Below are positions 37,583 to 46,262 of a DNA stretch of 64,000 nucleotides, piece by piece. The stretch covers positions 558,001-622,000 of the forward strand of contig JAXMFU010000002.1 of NCBI GenBank assembly GCA_046347625.1, written 5' to 3'. Made by a program: the position numbers and the translations under genes. The DNA is from CAIMUS01 sp046347625 (GTDB taxonomy: Bacteria; Pseudomonadota; Gammaproteobacteria; Competibacterales; Competibacteraceae). Numbering within the stretch: position 1 is the first letter of the stretch; the number at the start of each line of letters is the position of its first letter. The notes below the pieces were generated by a model that worked only from the letters and a program-made list of their open reading frames with translations, made no database searches and was not told the DNA's origin.

Positions 37583-38595
37583 GGGCAGGACTCCAGCACT
37601 TGATTCGCCGTCAGCAGCGTTTCAAGTATCTGCCCGTTCCCGAAGCCATCGCGCCCGGCCAACAGTCGATAGGCGGGCCGCTGCATGACCAGGGTTTTGA
37701 GAAACTCCAGCTGCGCGGCGGCGTGGTTTTTGTCGGCCATGAGGCGAGGACTGGCTGGAATCAAGGCGAACAGGCTTTGCACCGGTTCCAGAGGGAACAG
37801 CCGGCTACGGTCTTGCGCGACCACCTGCGGAAATACCAGCGCCCGAAGATTGCAGCAGAGGAGATGGCGACCCGGATAAACGGTGTCGAGATCGGTAAAC
37901 TGCTTCACGCCGCCCGACTCCGCTTGTTCCGAGACCGGGGTCGCCAGTTCCGGCAGCCGGGCGAGCAGGGTAGGATGATAGGTGAAGCCTCGGGCCAATC
38001 CCCACAGGCGTGGCTGGACCGATGATGGTTCGAGTAAGACAACGTCGTCCGCCAGATACTGCCAGCCCTGCTGTACCAGTGTCAGCGCCATGGTGGATTT
38101 GCCGCTACCTGAAATTCCTGCCATCACTAGACCTTGCCCGCCATGCGCCACCGCGCTGGCGTGCAGGACATAGCGGCGGCATTCCCGCAATAACCAGATG
38201 AGTGCGAACAGCACTGGTTTCTGTTGCCGCTTGCGCGGTAGCCGCCAAAAGCCGGGAGTCAGCCATAGGGTACCGTGCCGTGCCTGCAAGTCGAGTTTGC
38301 AGGCGGCCTCATCCATTAACAGAAAACCACGATTATCCTGCCATCGGGTTTGTATGGCGGGGGACTGGTGGGTCGGCGGGGTGGCGGCATGAACCGACGC
38401 CGGCAGCCCCTGGGTGATAATATGCAATTTGATATCCGCCGGGGCTGTCCGGTCCGGTATAGCACAGAAACTGGCGATAAACCAACAGGTGAATTGGGCC
38501 AGACTGTCTCCAGGGTCACCGGACAAGTGAAGCCCTATTCCGGCCACGCGGTAAGACTGCAACGGCTCGCCATGTACCTTATCCACATTCACCAC
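37579..38595 (-). CDS. HprK-related serine kinase of the RiPP cluster
   Basis: About 338 residues. The C-terminal domain has the HPr kinase layout: LHASAV with a conserved His, P-loop GISGSGKS at about 160-167, and LADDVVLLEP with the second acidic motif. The N-terminal domain is poorly conserved. The frame stays open to 38826, but the extra 77 codons lie in a repeat and look non-coding, so I start at GTG 38595 (GTG at 38592 or 38586 is possible). Related kinases phosphorylate the C-terminal Ser of lasso-peptide precursors such as paeninodin. A similar role on the upstream peptide is plausible. It is coupled to the radical SAM gene. Confidence 0.78.
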   Translation of the reverse strand: MVNVDKVHGEPLQSYRVAGIGLHLSGDPGDSLAQFTCWFIASFCAIPDRTAPADIKLHIITQGLPASVHAATPPTHQSPAIQTRWQDNRGFLLMDEAACKLDLQARHGTLWLTPGFWRLPRKRQQKPVLFALIWLLRECRRYVLHASAVAHGGQGLVMAGISGSGKSTMALTLVQQGWQYLADDVVLLEPSSVQPRLWGLARGFTYHPTLLARLPELATPVSEQAESGGVKQFTDLDTVYPGRHLLCCNLRALVFPQVVAQDRSRLFPLEPVQSLFALIPASPRLMADKNHAAAQLEFLKTLVMQRPAYRLLAGRDGFGNGQILETLLTANQVLESCP

Positions 38596-39133
38596 TTCTC
38601 TAGTGTCCGACCAAAAGCTTCGCAAACCCGTAGGATGGCTAAAGCGGAGCGCAAACAGAGCGAAACCCATCAGCCGCCGGGTCATGCGAAAACGATGGGT
38701 TTCACGGCGCTGTGCTTTAGTTCTAGCTATCCTACAACTTTTCCTCGCTGGGAGGGGAAGTTGAGAGCTAGGGGAGATGGTGGGTTCAGATACCGGCCAT
38801 AACGGCATACCATGGCTCCCTCCCACCCTGGCCTGAAGGGGGGAGGTATAGCTTTAATCTTTTGTAGAGAACAGATTTACTGCTTGAACTCGTGCATTCC
38901 CGCCAGCATATAGGCGGCGGAATTGCCGACGGGTAACCGTTAAACCAAGATTCGCCCCAGCCAGGAGCCAGGCTTTACCCACAAGCCGGTAACGTCTTGA
39001 TTTTTAAAGGTTACTGTAAACCAAGTTACGAGAAGAATAAAACGCAACCTTGATCGACAAGTTGTCGCATTGCAATCCGGCCTACGGATAAAGAACGATG
39101 CCAGGGGGGATGATAAGGAGCTTATCCCCAACC
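38596..39133. other. Gap between precursor gene and kinase gene, with inverted repeat
   Basis: Holds an imperfect inverted repeat at about 38627-38735 (gtaggatggctaaagc and gctttagttctagctatcctac) resembling dispersed hairpin repeats elsewhere. A CTCCCAC/GGGGGGAG pairing lies near 38820-38850. Several short frames exist, but none has a start with a ribosome site. It may contain an attenuator that lowers expression of the enzymes relative to the peptide; this is speculative. Confidence 0.4.
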
Positions 39134-39322
39134 TCAGGAGATTGCATCATCTTCTTGTTGTTGTGCCGTCACGCGGGCCAGATCGCCGCGCTTGGTCAGC
39201 TTGGGTTCGATGAACTGCAGTTTCGGCTCCGTAAAGGGACGCCGCTGTAGCGTGCCGTCACGGTGGACTTCGCCGGTAACCGTAGGATTATCAAGATTAA
39301 CGGAAGAAATTTGGTCAAGCAT
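39134..39322 (-). CDS. Candidate RiPP precursor peptide (62 residues)
   Basis: A small protein starting MLDQISSVNLDNPTV. It has a duplicated leader-like motif, FTEPKL then FIEPKL, followed by TKRGDLARVT and an acidic end EDDAIS. The [YF]xxPxLxxxGDLxxxT pattern is the type of leader recognised by PqqD/RRE proteins in lasso and related clusters. The last residue is Ser, the residue phosphorylated by HprK-like kinases in paeninodin-type systems. ATG 39322 has AGGGA nine bases upstream and a strong promoter. It lies on the same strand upstream of the kinase, radical SAM and PqqD genes. No homologue is named from sequence alone. Confidence 0.7.
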   Translation of the reverse strand: MLDQISSVNLDNPTVTGEVHRDGTLQRRPFTEPKLQFIEPKLTKRGDLARVTAQQQEDDAIS

Positions 39323-39353
39323 GGTAGTATTCCCTTTGTTGATAATGGGCTAG

Positions 39354-39383
39354 ATAGTAATTATCTTCATGCTTTTGTGTCAA
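39354..39383 (-). promoter_or_regulatory. Sigma-70 promoter of the candidate precursor gene
   Basis: Reverse strand -35 TTGACA (39383-39378), an 18-base spacer and -10 TACTAT (39359-39354). Transcription would start near 39347, about 25 bases before the ATG. The -35 is a perfect consensus. Confidence 0.65.
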
Positions 39384-39732
39384 GCATACAATTGTTAACA
39401 TTATATTGCCTTGCTAACTTTTGTGCCGGCGTCAGATCGTTTTCTTCCCATACCACCCACGAACGCCGCATGTGGTTGTCCCGCACGCCCTTGACCACAA
39501 ATAAATCCGGCCCCCGAAAATCCCGGGTCTTGACCTGGTCCGGGGCAAAGTACACGAACATATTGCCCGCCACATACCTATTCCGCCGCTCCCGCCAGTG
39601 GTACCGTAGAATCTCGATCAGCAGCGTCATCGCCGCCACATGCCATTCCGATTCCATGGGAATCCCGTCGTCGTAGGGTAAGTCCGCCCCGCGCACCTGC
39701 GGGCGGGGCTTCGCTAAGGTCATGGTCGCCAT
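39367..39732 (-). pseudogene. Truncated Uma2-family gene (5' fragment)
   Basis: From ATG 39732 about 100 codons are nearly identical to the Uma2 gene at 16454, including GPDLFVV and the first half of the nuclease fold. Homology stops near WVVWEE, and the frame ends in 22 unrelated residues. The 50 bases before the start also match the other copy, so a whole gene end was duplicated and then broken. The break lies beside the promoter of the RiPP peptide, so the cluster or a rearrangement may have interrupted it. Confidence 0.85.
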
Positions 39733-39978
39733 CTCGCCTCCACCGTTTCGCTGAACACCAGCACGGTCCTTGCTGGGTGCAGTATAGCAGCTTGCACTTT
39801 TATTCGACCCGTAGACACCTCGTAATCGACCGCCATTCAACGGTTACTGCTATAATTTCACGTATTTTTCAGGATGACTCAATTGTTAATTTTTATTCAA
39901 GGGATTGCCTTTTTTCTACCCCTGAAGTTTTATCATTCAATCGGCCCGAAGAGATTAAAACATAAAGCGGAGGTTGTT

Positions 39979-42009
39979 ATGAAAAAGTTTTGTGTCCTTG
40001 GTGTAAGTTTTCTCTGGGCGGCTGCTACCGCTTTAGGTATCGATGCCAGCCTGGCGCAGGAAGACAACATGAAACCATCTTCCAAAATTGCCAATATCGT
40101 TCAACGACATATCCAGGCGGTCACGGCAAGCGTAAAGGCAGGAAAACCCCTGGCTGCCCAGCGGATGGCGACTTCCCAGCCTGGGGTCGGCTTGTCGAAC
40201 CGGCTGATAAAAACCAGGGATGACGGCAAACTGCGCCTTATGGTACATGCCGCCAGGGCGGTGGGTAATCAGGAAAAGCAGAAGCTGGAATCGTTGGGTG
40301 CGGAAATTATTATCAGTACGGCTGACCTTAAAATGCCCAATCTGCCGGCCAATGCAGGCATGATTCAAGCGTGGATTCCCTATGATCAGGTCGAGGCGGT
40401 GGCGGCGCTCGACTGGGTGGTGGCCATTACGCCTGTCGAGGAAAATCCGCCGGACACCGGCGGATTCCAGAGTGAAGGCGTGGGCCTTCACGTGGCCGAT
40501 CTCGCTCAGGCCAAGGGTGTTGGCGGCAACGGTGTGACGGTAGGTGTCATCTCCGATGGGGTAGCCCATTTGGCGGCTGCCCAGGCTACAGGCGATCTGC
40601 CGGCCAACGTCACTGTGTTGAATCCGGGCGCTGGTGATGAAGGGACTGCCATGCTGGAGATTATTTACGACATGGCGCCCGGCGCAAAGCTGGCGTTCCA
40701 TACCACCGGCGCCGGCGTTTTGCAGCATGTCGATGCCATGAGCCGGCTGGTGACCGCAGGGGCGAATGTGATCGTGGAAGACATTGCTTTCGATGCGGAA
40801 CCGGTCTTTCAGCAGGGCCTGGCGGCAAGCACCGCCGATGCGATTGCGGCAGGCGGCGTGGCGGTACACTCGTCGGCGGGAAACTTAGGCGGCCGCCATG
40901 CGGCCCGGGTTGCCGCCGTGGGCACCGGGGCAGGCCCGGAGGGATTCAACGGTCCCTTTACCGATTGCGGCGCTTATCCTCCTACCAATGTGGTCGATAT
41001 CGACCCGGGTCCAGGGACTTCTTTCGATATTTTGATTGGTTCGGGTGATACCTCGATCACCTTGCAATGGAGCGAACCCCGAGCGATTTTCCCGACCCCG
41101 GGTGCGGGTGGCTTTACCGATCTCGATCTCTATCTGATGGATAAGACAGGAACCAAGTGCCTTATTCCACCCAGTGTCGGCCTTCAAGGCAATGGCGCGG
41201 GCGATACTATCGAACAACTGGAATTCAGCGGAGGGGCGGGGCTGCAAGTTAAAATCGTGGTAAATCTGGCCGGCGGCGCCGGCGCCGTTGCCCCTCCCAT
41301 TATCGATCTGCGCTGGCGTGGAAGCACGGCAGTCGATGCCATCACCCGGGCGGGCAGTTTGAATCCCGATTCCAATTATATCGGCTTGGCGACCTCGAGC
41401 GCGGCGGTGAATGCTACCAACAACGCTCTGGAAGCTTTCAGCGGCGCCGGACCGATCCAACTGATAACCACCACCACCTGTCCGGGTGGTATCTTTCCCT
41501 GCCCGGGCAACAGTATTCCAGGGCCGGCGCCGGTAAGCGCAAATGCTCCCACCTGGATCGGCGCCAACCGGGTGTCCATCAGTGGAGCGGGTGGCTTTGG
41601 TGTCGGCACCTGCCCGGCTGAGACCCAGGGTCAATGCCGCTTTACCGGTACCTCCGCGGCGGCACCTCATGCCGCCGCCTGTGAGGCGCTGGTCAGACAA
41701 AGCTATATCAAGCTGGGTTTGACGCCTACTGTCGCCGCCGTTAAACAACGCCTGGCGAGCAAAGCCACACCACGGGGAGCCGTCACAGAATGGGGGGCCG
41801 GCGTGCTGAACTGTCTGGCGGCACTGAAATCCTGTGACCTCAACGGTGATAGCAAGGTCAATTCGACGGATATCGGCCTTATAACCGCCGCGATAAGCAA
41901 CAATCCGGTAGCGGTCGGGGACGATCGGGATATCGATGATGACGGCAGGATTACCATGACGGATGCACGCATCTGCTTTGCCCATTGTGACAATCGCTGG
42001 TGCCGGTAA
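39979..42009 (+). CDS. Secreted S8-like protease with Glu in place of the catalytic His, plus dockerin-type end
   Basis: 676 residues from ATG 39979, which has GGAGG upstream. A signal peptide ends at about residue 25 (SLAQED). The subtilase fold is shown by GVISDG (D193), DEGTAMLEI (E221, where subtilisins have HGT), SSAGN and GTSAAAPH (S559). The triad is therefore Asp/Glu/Ser, reminiscent of sedolisins. A beta insert with several Cys lies at about 315-430. The last 60 residues resemble a dockerin type I repeat pair (CDLNGDSKVNSTDIG and DIDDDGRITMTDA), calcium loops without any cohesin in view. It is followed by the PEP-CTERM-like gene. Confidence 0.82.
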   Translation: MKKFCVLGVSFLWAAATALGIDASLAQEDNMKPSSKIANIVQRHIQAVTASVKAGKPLAAQRMATSQPGVGLSNRLIKTRDDGKLRLMVHAARAVGNQEKQKLESLGAEIIISTADLKMPNLPANAGMIQAWIPYDQVEAVAALDWVVAITPVEENPPDTGGFQSEGVGLHVADLAQAKGVGGNGVTVGVISDGVAHLAAAQATGDLPANVTVLNPGAGDEGTAMLEIIYDMAPGAKLAFHTTGAGVLQHVDAMSRLVTAGANVIVEDIAFDAEPVFQQGLAASTADAIAAGGVAVHSSAGNLGGRHAARVAAVGTGAGPEGFNGPFTDCGAYPPTNVVDIDPGPGTSFDILIGSGDTSITLQWSEPRAIFPTPGAGGFTDLDLYLMDKTGTKCLIPPSVGLQGNGAGDTIEQLEFSGGAGLQVKIVVNLAGGAGAVAPPIIDLRWRGSTAVDAITRAGSLNPDSNYIGLATSSAAVNATNNALEAFSGAGPIQLITTTTCPGGIFPCPGNSIPGPAPVSANAPTWIGANRVSISGAGGFGVGTCPAETQGQCRFTGTSAAAPHAAACEALVRQSYIKLGLTPTVAAVKQRLASKATPRGAVTEWGAGVLNCLAALKSCDLNGDSKVNSTDIGLITAAISNNPVAVGDDRDIDDDGRITMTDARICFAHCDNRWCR

Positions 42010-42074
42010 TCCGGGTTCGCCCCGGACCTCAGCGTTTCGACATACTCTGCTGTTAATAAATAAGGATAAAAATT

Positions 42075-43286
42075 GTGAAATATCATCTGACTACCGCTGC
42101 AGCAAGCCTGGTTCTGATGTCAGGCTTGACAGCCGCACCGGCGGCACAGGCCATTTCGTTTATGCTGGATGACAATCCATCGGCGCCGGCAAGTCCTTTG
42201 GTACCACCCCCGCCGGGTATTGGTACGGGCGCCGAGGATCCTTTCGGCCAGGCCGGTCCTCCGGGCCTGGCGCCTTCACCCTCCCTGTTGCCGGGAGGCC
42301 CCCTGGGGCCCGTCGGTGGTTTTGGCGGGGATATCCTGTCGCCCGGTCCAACGTTGCAAATCCTATCGCCCAACGGCTACTTTATAGGTTCGCTCTCCAG
42401 CAACAAGGACGATCACGGCAGTTCTATTTATCTCGACTTCAGTGTGGACCGCGCCTCTACGGGCATGCCGGGTACCGCCGTGGCCGGCGAAGCGGCGGTC
42501 AATTCCCAGCCGGGGGATATCTTCCAGTCCACCCTGGCCTATCCTTCCCCCCGTACGTTCGCCGGTCAACTAGGCGGTGGGATTGGCTATGTCGGGCCTT
42601 TGCCAGGAGTACCTGCGGGTCCCGGCAATAACCAGCTGCGCATCGATGCTTCGCAGTTAGGTCTGCTCTGCGGTGGAGCGCCTTGTCCTCCCCCGGGAGT
42701 CATGGCTCCACCGATCACACCAGGCAGCCACGATAACGTCGACGGTTTCGACTTCGCCGACTTCGATCCCAGTGGTACGGGAGTATTCGCTATCCGGGCT
42801 TACTTCAGCGTCTATCCGGATGAGGCGGCGGCTGTCGGCAGTTCGGCGGCCAATATCTTCACGGTGGCTCCAGGTACAGCGAGTGCGGACCCGAACACGC
42901 CTTTTGCCCTGGCTTCACAGTTGGGATTGGATCAGGCGGGCTTGAATACCGACATGATCGATGCTCTGATCATGTTCGATCGCGATGCCGTGGGTACTCT
43001 CGATCCCGGTGTCGATTACGCGTTATTCAGCCTGGGGCCGGGCTCGGCCTCGCTGAGCCGGTGGGGATTGACCGCTGCCGATGTTTTCTTTACCGATTTC
43101 ACCGGTCGCTTCGCCCTATATGCATCCGCCGGTTCGCTGGGGCTTGCAGGCACGGCGGGTGGTACACCCTACCTGGGCGATAATATCGATGCGCTGGAAC
43201 TGCAAGTACCAACACCCGGCACCCTCGCCCTGTTGGTTACCGGCCTGATGGGTTTCTCCCTTGAGTGGCGCAATAGAAACGCTTAA
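42075..43286 (+). CDS. PEP-CTERM-like exported protein
   Basis: A 403-residue protein from GTG 42075, which has AAGGA eight bases upstream. A signal peptide ends near AAQAIS (residue 28). The protein is Pro/Gly-rich at 35-95, then beta-rich, with one Cys pair (LLCGGAPC). The C-terminus reads VPTPGTLALLVTGLMGF then WRNRN: the VPxPxT motif, a hydrophobic helix and a basic end, which is the sorting signal for exosortase. The usual Glu of PEP is Thr here. The function of the body is unknown. Exosortase itself is not in the window. Confidence 0.78.
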   Translation: MKYHLTTAAASLVLMSGLTAAPAAQAISFMLDDNPSAPASPLVPPPPGIGTGAEDPFGQAGPPGLAPSPSLLPGGPLGPVGGFGGDILSPGPTLQILSPNGYFIGSLSSNKDDHGSSIYLDFSVDRASTGMPGTAVAGEAAVNSQPGDIFQSTLAYPSPRTFAGQLGGGIGYVGPLPGVPAGPGNNQLRIDASQLGLLCGGAPCPPPGVMAPPITPGSHDNVDGFDFADFDPSGTGVFAIRAYFSVYPDEAAAVGSSAANIFTVAPGTASADPNTPFALASQLGLDQAGLNTDMIDALIMFDRDAVGTLDPGVDYALFSLGPGSASLSRWGLTAADVFFTDFTGRFALYASAGSLGLAGTAGGTPYLGDNIDALELQVPTPGTLALLVTGLMGFSLEWRNRNA

Positions 43287-43407
43287 ACCGATTCCACTTC
43301 GAAATTCGATTGTGCCGTAGGGGGTGTCCGACGCACCACCGGCCGTGCGGCTACGTGGAACGCTCCCTACGCTTGCTGGATAAATCACCCCGGCCCTACC
43401 AGAAAGG

Positions 43408-43437
43408 CAAAAAAAAGCCGGAGAATTTTCTCCGGCT
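43408..43437 (-). terminator. Rho-independent terminator of tRNA-Ala
   Basis: On the reverse strand AGCCGGAGA and TCTCCGGCT form a 9-bp stem with a short AATT-type loop, followed by seven Ts. It lies just after the tRNA 3' end. Confidence 0.9.
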
Positions 43438-43447
43438 GAAAAACCAA

Positions 43448-43523
<76 letters not shown>

Positions 43524-43592
43524 ACAGGGGTAAGGTACGCCATAATACCTTGCTTTGTTGCCTTCTGCCAATCTTTTCAAAAGAAAATTTTC

Positions 43593-44276
43593 ATGGATTT
43601 AATCTCCGTCATCGTTCCCGTGTTAAACGAGGCGGCCGCCCTGCCTGCCTGTTTACAGGCGCTACAGCCGCTGCGCCGACAGGCGTGCGAGTTGCTCGTA
43701 GTGGACGGCGGCAGCACCGATACCAGCGTGACGATCGCCCGCAGGCTGGCCGATCGGGTGCTGGAAACGCCGGCGGGTCGGGCGGTGCAGATGAATACCG
43801 GCGCTCGGGTCGCGCGCGGCGACATTCTCTGGTTTCTGCATGGGGACAGTCTGCCACCACCGGATGCCGCCGCCTCGATCCGGACGGCGTTGGCCGAGTC
43901 CAACCACCATTGGGGCCGGTTCGATGTACGCTTGTCCGGCAGCCGGCCCCTGCTGCGCATGGTGGAAACCTTGATGAACCGCCGCTCCTGTCTGACCGGG
44001 ATAGCGACCGGCGATCAGGGCATCTTCGTGCGTCATGCAACCTTCGCCCAAATGGGCGGCTACCCCGCTATTCCTTTGATGGAGGATATTGCTCTGAGCC
44101 GCCGCTTGAAAAGGTTCAGCCGACCGGTCTGTCTGAAGCAATGCCTGCTGACCTCCAGCCGCCGCTGGGAACAGCAGGGAATCTGGAAGACGATCCTGCT
44201 GATGTGGTGCTTACGGCTGGGGTATTTTCTGGGCGCCGATCCGGCCAGGCTGAAGCGGCTCTACTATGGTGGTTAA
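43593..44276 (+). CDS. Family 2 glycosyltransferase (TIGR04283 type)
   Basis: A 227-residue cytoplasmic GT-A enzyme starting MDLISVIVPVLNEA. VDGGSTD and LHGDS provide the nucleotide- and metal-binding Asp residues. Members of this subgroup are usually encoded beside a TIGR04282 transferase, as here: the next ATG begins three bases after its stop. The subgroup is sometimes labelled arsenosugar biosynthesis, but no other such genes are near, so the sugar and acceptor are unknown. Confidence 0.85.
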   Translation: MDLISVIVPVLNEAAALPACLQALQPLRRQACELLVVDGGSTDTSVTIARRLADRVLETPAGRAVQMNTGARVARGDILWFLHGDSLPPPDAAASIRTALAESNHHWGRFDVRLSGSRPLLRMVETLMNRRSCLTGIATGDQGIFVRHATFAQMGGYPAIPLMEDIALSRRLKRFSRPVCLKQCLLTSSRRWEQQGIWKTILLMWCLRLGYFLGADPARLKRLYYGG

Positions 44277-44279
44277 GAC

Positions 44280-44936
44280 ATGCGCTTTCCACAGGCACGC
44301 CTGCTGATTTTTGCCAAAGCGCCGATACCGGGTCGGGTCAAAACCCGGCTCACCGGTAAACTGGGAGCGGTCGGTGCGGCGAAGCTGTACCGGCGACTGC
44401 TGCGGCGGACACTGCACCTGGCCGGCGGTGCTTCGCTGTGCCCGGTACAACTCTGGTGCGCGCCGGATACCCGGCATGGTTTCTTTCAGCGCTGCCGCCG
44501 TGACTACGGCATCGGACTGCACCGCCAGCAGGGCGCCGACCTGGGACAACGGATGCACCATGCCTTGAATACCGTACTGCGGCGGGCGCCCTATGCGGTA
44601 TTGATCGGCGCTGATTGTCCCTCGCTGGGACCGGCGGAACTGCAAGCAGCATTCATGGCACTGGCCGCAGGACGTGACGCCGTACTGGGGCCGGCGGCCG
44701 ATGGCGGTTATGTGCTGATCGGCTTGCGCCGGCCCGATGGAACTTTATTCAGACGAATCGCCTGGGGAAGTCCGGCGGTGCTGACCGCCACCCGCCGGCG
44801 GCTGCGGCGGGCCGGCCTCGATTGGGTGGAATTGCCGCCGGGCTGGGATGTGGACCGACCCGCCGACCTGCGGCGGCTTCAGCGCCGGTTTCCGGATCTG
44901 AAGGCTTCAGCTTCTAAAGAACATGAAAATGCCTAA
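44280..44936 (+). CDS. TIGR04282-type glycosyltransferase / nucleotidyltransferase-like protein
   Basis: A 218-residue partner of the preceding gene. The N-terminal LLIFAKAPIPGRVKTRL and the central IGADCPSLG and GPAADGGYVLIG segments are the hallmarks of this family, a GT-A or CobY-like fold often annotated DUF2064. The two genes are separated by three bases and must be co-transcribed. The combination is widespread in proteobacteria, but its biochemical role is not settled. Confidence 0.85.
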   Translation: MRFPQARLLIFAKAPIPGRVKTRLTGKLGAVGAAKLYRRLLRRTLHLAGGASLCPVQLWCAPDTRHGFFQRCRRDYGIGLHRQQGADLGQRMHHALNTVLRRAPYAVLIGADCPSLGPAELQAAFMALAAGRDAVLGPAADGGYVLIGLRRPDGTLFRRIAWGSPAVLTATRRRLRRAGLDWVELPPGWDVDRPADLRRLQRRFPDLKASASKEHENA

Positions 44937-45118
44937 GCAAAACTATCGGTATACCTGCGATTTCCCTTACAATGACGACCGCGTCACGCCGGATACGAGC
45001 CGGATACAAACCCATAAGCCCGGCGCCGGACTGGACGGTTGAGCTGTTGCCATCGGAGTGCGCCCCAGGGCGCGGTATGGGGTCCTTTATTCTCTACAAT
45101 GATCAGGAGAAGAGCATT

Positions 45119-46099
45119 ATGAAACAAGCAGTACGTGTAGCCATCACGGGCGCCGCCGGCAATATCGGTTACGCCATCGCGTTCCGTATCGCCTACGGTG
45201 ACATGCTGGGGCCTGACCAGCCGGTTATCCTGCATTTGCTGGAAATCCCTCCCGCCCTGCCGGCCTTGCAGGGTGTGGTCATGGAATTGAACGATTGCGC
45301 CTTCCCGCTGCTGCAGGGCGTCGTCGCGACCGATGACGTCAATGTTGCCTTTAAAGACGTGAATTTTGCCCTGCTGGTCGGCGCCCGGCCGCGGGGTCCC
45401 GGCATGGAACGCAAAGACCTGCTGACTGCCAACGGCGCCATCTTCGGTCCGCAGGGTAAGGCCCTGAACGACCACGCCGCCCGCGACGTCAGAGTCGTGG
45501 TAGTGGGTAACCCGGCCAATACCAATGCCCTGATTGCCGCTTCCAATGCGCCCGATCTGGATCGCCGGCAGTTCACCGCGATGACCCGACTGGACCATAA
45601 CCGCGCCTTGAGCCAACTGGCCGAAAAGACCGGCTCTCATGTCAACGATATCAAGAAGATGCTCATCTGGGGCAATCACTCTTCCACACAATATCCGGAT
45701 ATCCGTTTCTGCACCGTGAAAGGACAGCCGGCGAGCGGGCTGGTGGAGCAGGACTGGTATCGCAACGAGTTTATCCCCACCGTGCAGCAGCGCGGTGCCG
45801 CCATTATCAAAGCCCGGGGTGCTTCTTCCGCCGCTTCCGCCGGTTCCTCCGCCCTCGACCATATCCGCGATTGGACGCTGGGCACCCCCGACGGTGACTG
45901 GGTGAGTATGGCCGTTCCCTCCGACGGCAGCTACGGCATCCCCGAGGGAGTGATCTATTCCTATCCCTGTGTCTGCAAGAACGGCCAATACGAAATCGTC
46001 CAGGGACTCGATATCGACGACTTCAGCCGGGAGAAAATGCGGCTTACCGATCAGGAACTGCGTGAAGAACGCGCCGCTGTCGAAGAGTTGTTGAAATAA
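45119..46099 (+). CDS. mdh: Malate dehydrogenase
   Basis: A 326-residue NAD-dependent enzyme interconverting malate and oxaloacetate. Seen: the NAD fold ITGAAGNIGYAI, the mobile-loop Arg residues in GARPRGPGMER, GNPANTN, the Asp-Arg pair in TRLDHNRA, and the proton acceptor His in WGNHSST. The length and sequence type match the cytosolic-like group of proteobacterial MDHs. I start at ATG 45119, nine bases after AGGAG. The frame is open further up, but that part is not MDH-like. It stands alone, about 160 bases before prpE. Confidence 0.93.
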   Translation: MKQAVRVAITGAAGNIGYAIAFRIAYGDMLGPDQPVILHLLEIPPALPALQGVVMELNDCAFPLLQGVVATDDVNVAFKDVNFALLVGARPRGPGMERKDLLTANGAIFGPQGKALNDHAARDVRVVVVGNPANTNALIAASNAPDLDRRQFTAMTRLDHNRALSQLAEKTGSHVNDIKKMLIWGNHSSTQYPDIRFCTVKGQPASGLVEQDWYRNEFIPTVQQRGAAIIKARGASSAASAGSSALDHIRDWTLGTPDGDWVSMAVPSDGSYGIPEGVIYSYPCVCKNGQYEIVQGLDIDDFSREKMRLTDQELREERAAVEELLK

Positions 46100-46262
46100 A
46101 ATAATCCGGGTGGGTTGAGCCGGTTCGCCTTAGCCCGCCCGACTGCACCACCAGAGGTAAAGAGAACGCGCCACCTGTCCCTGCCAACGGCAGGAACGGT
46201 CGGGTAAAGATCCCTCGAGCACACCTGCTCGAACCATCCCTGTAATCACTAGAGGAGTGATC

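Noticed and set aside
38596..38826. 77 extra N-terminal residues of the HprK-like kinase
   Set aside because: They fall in an inverted dispersed repeat, show no protein-like pattern and have no ribosome site.
44972..45118. Longer N-terminus of malate dehydrogenase
   Set aside because: The open frame precedes the NAD-binding fold by about 49 codons with no similarity to the family. ATG 45119 has a clear ribosome site.
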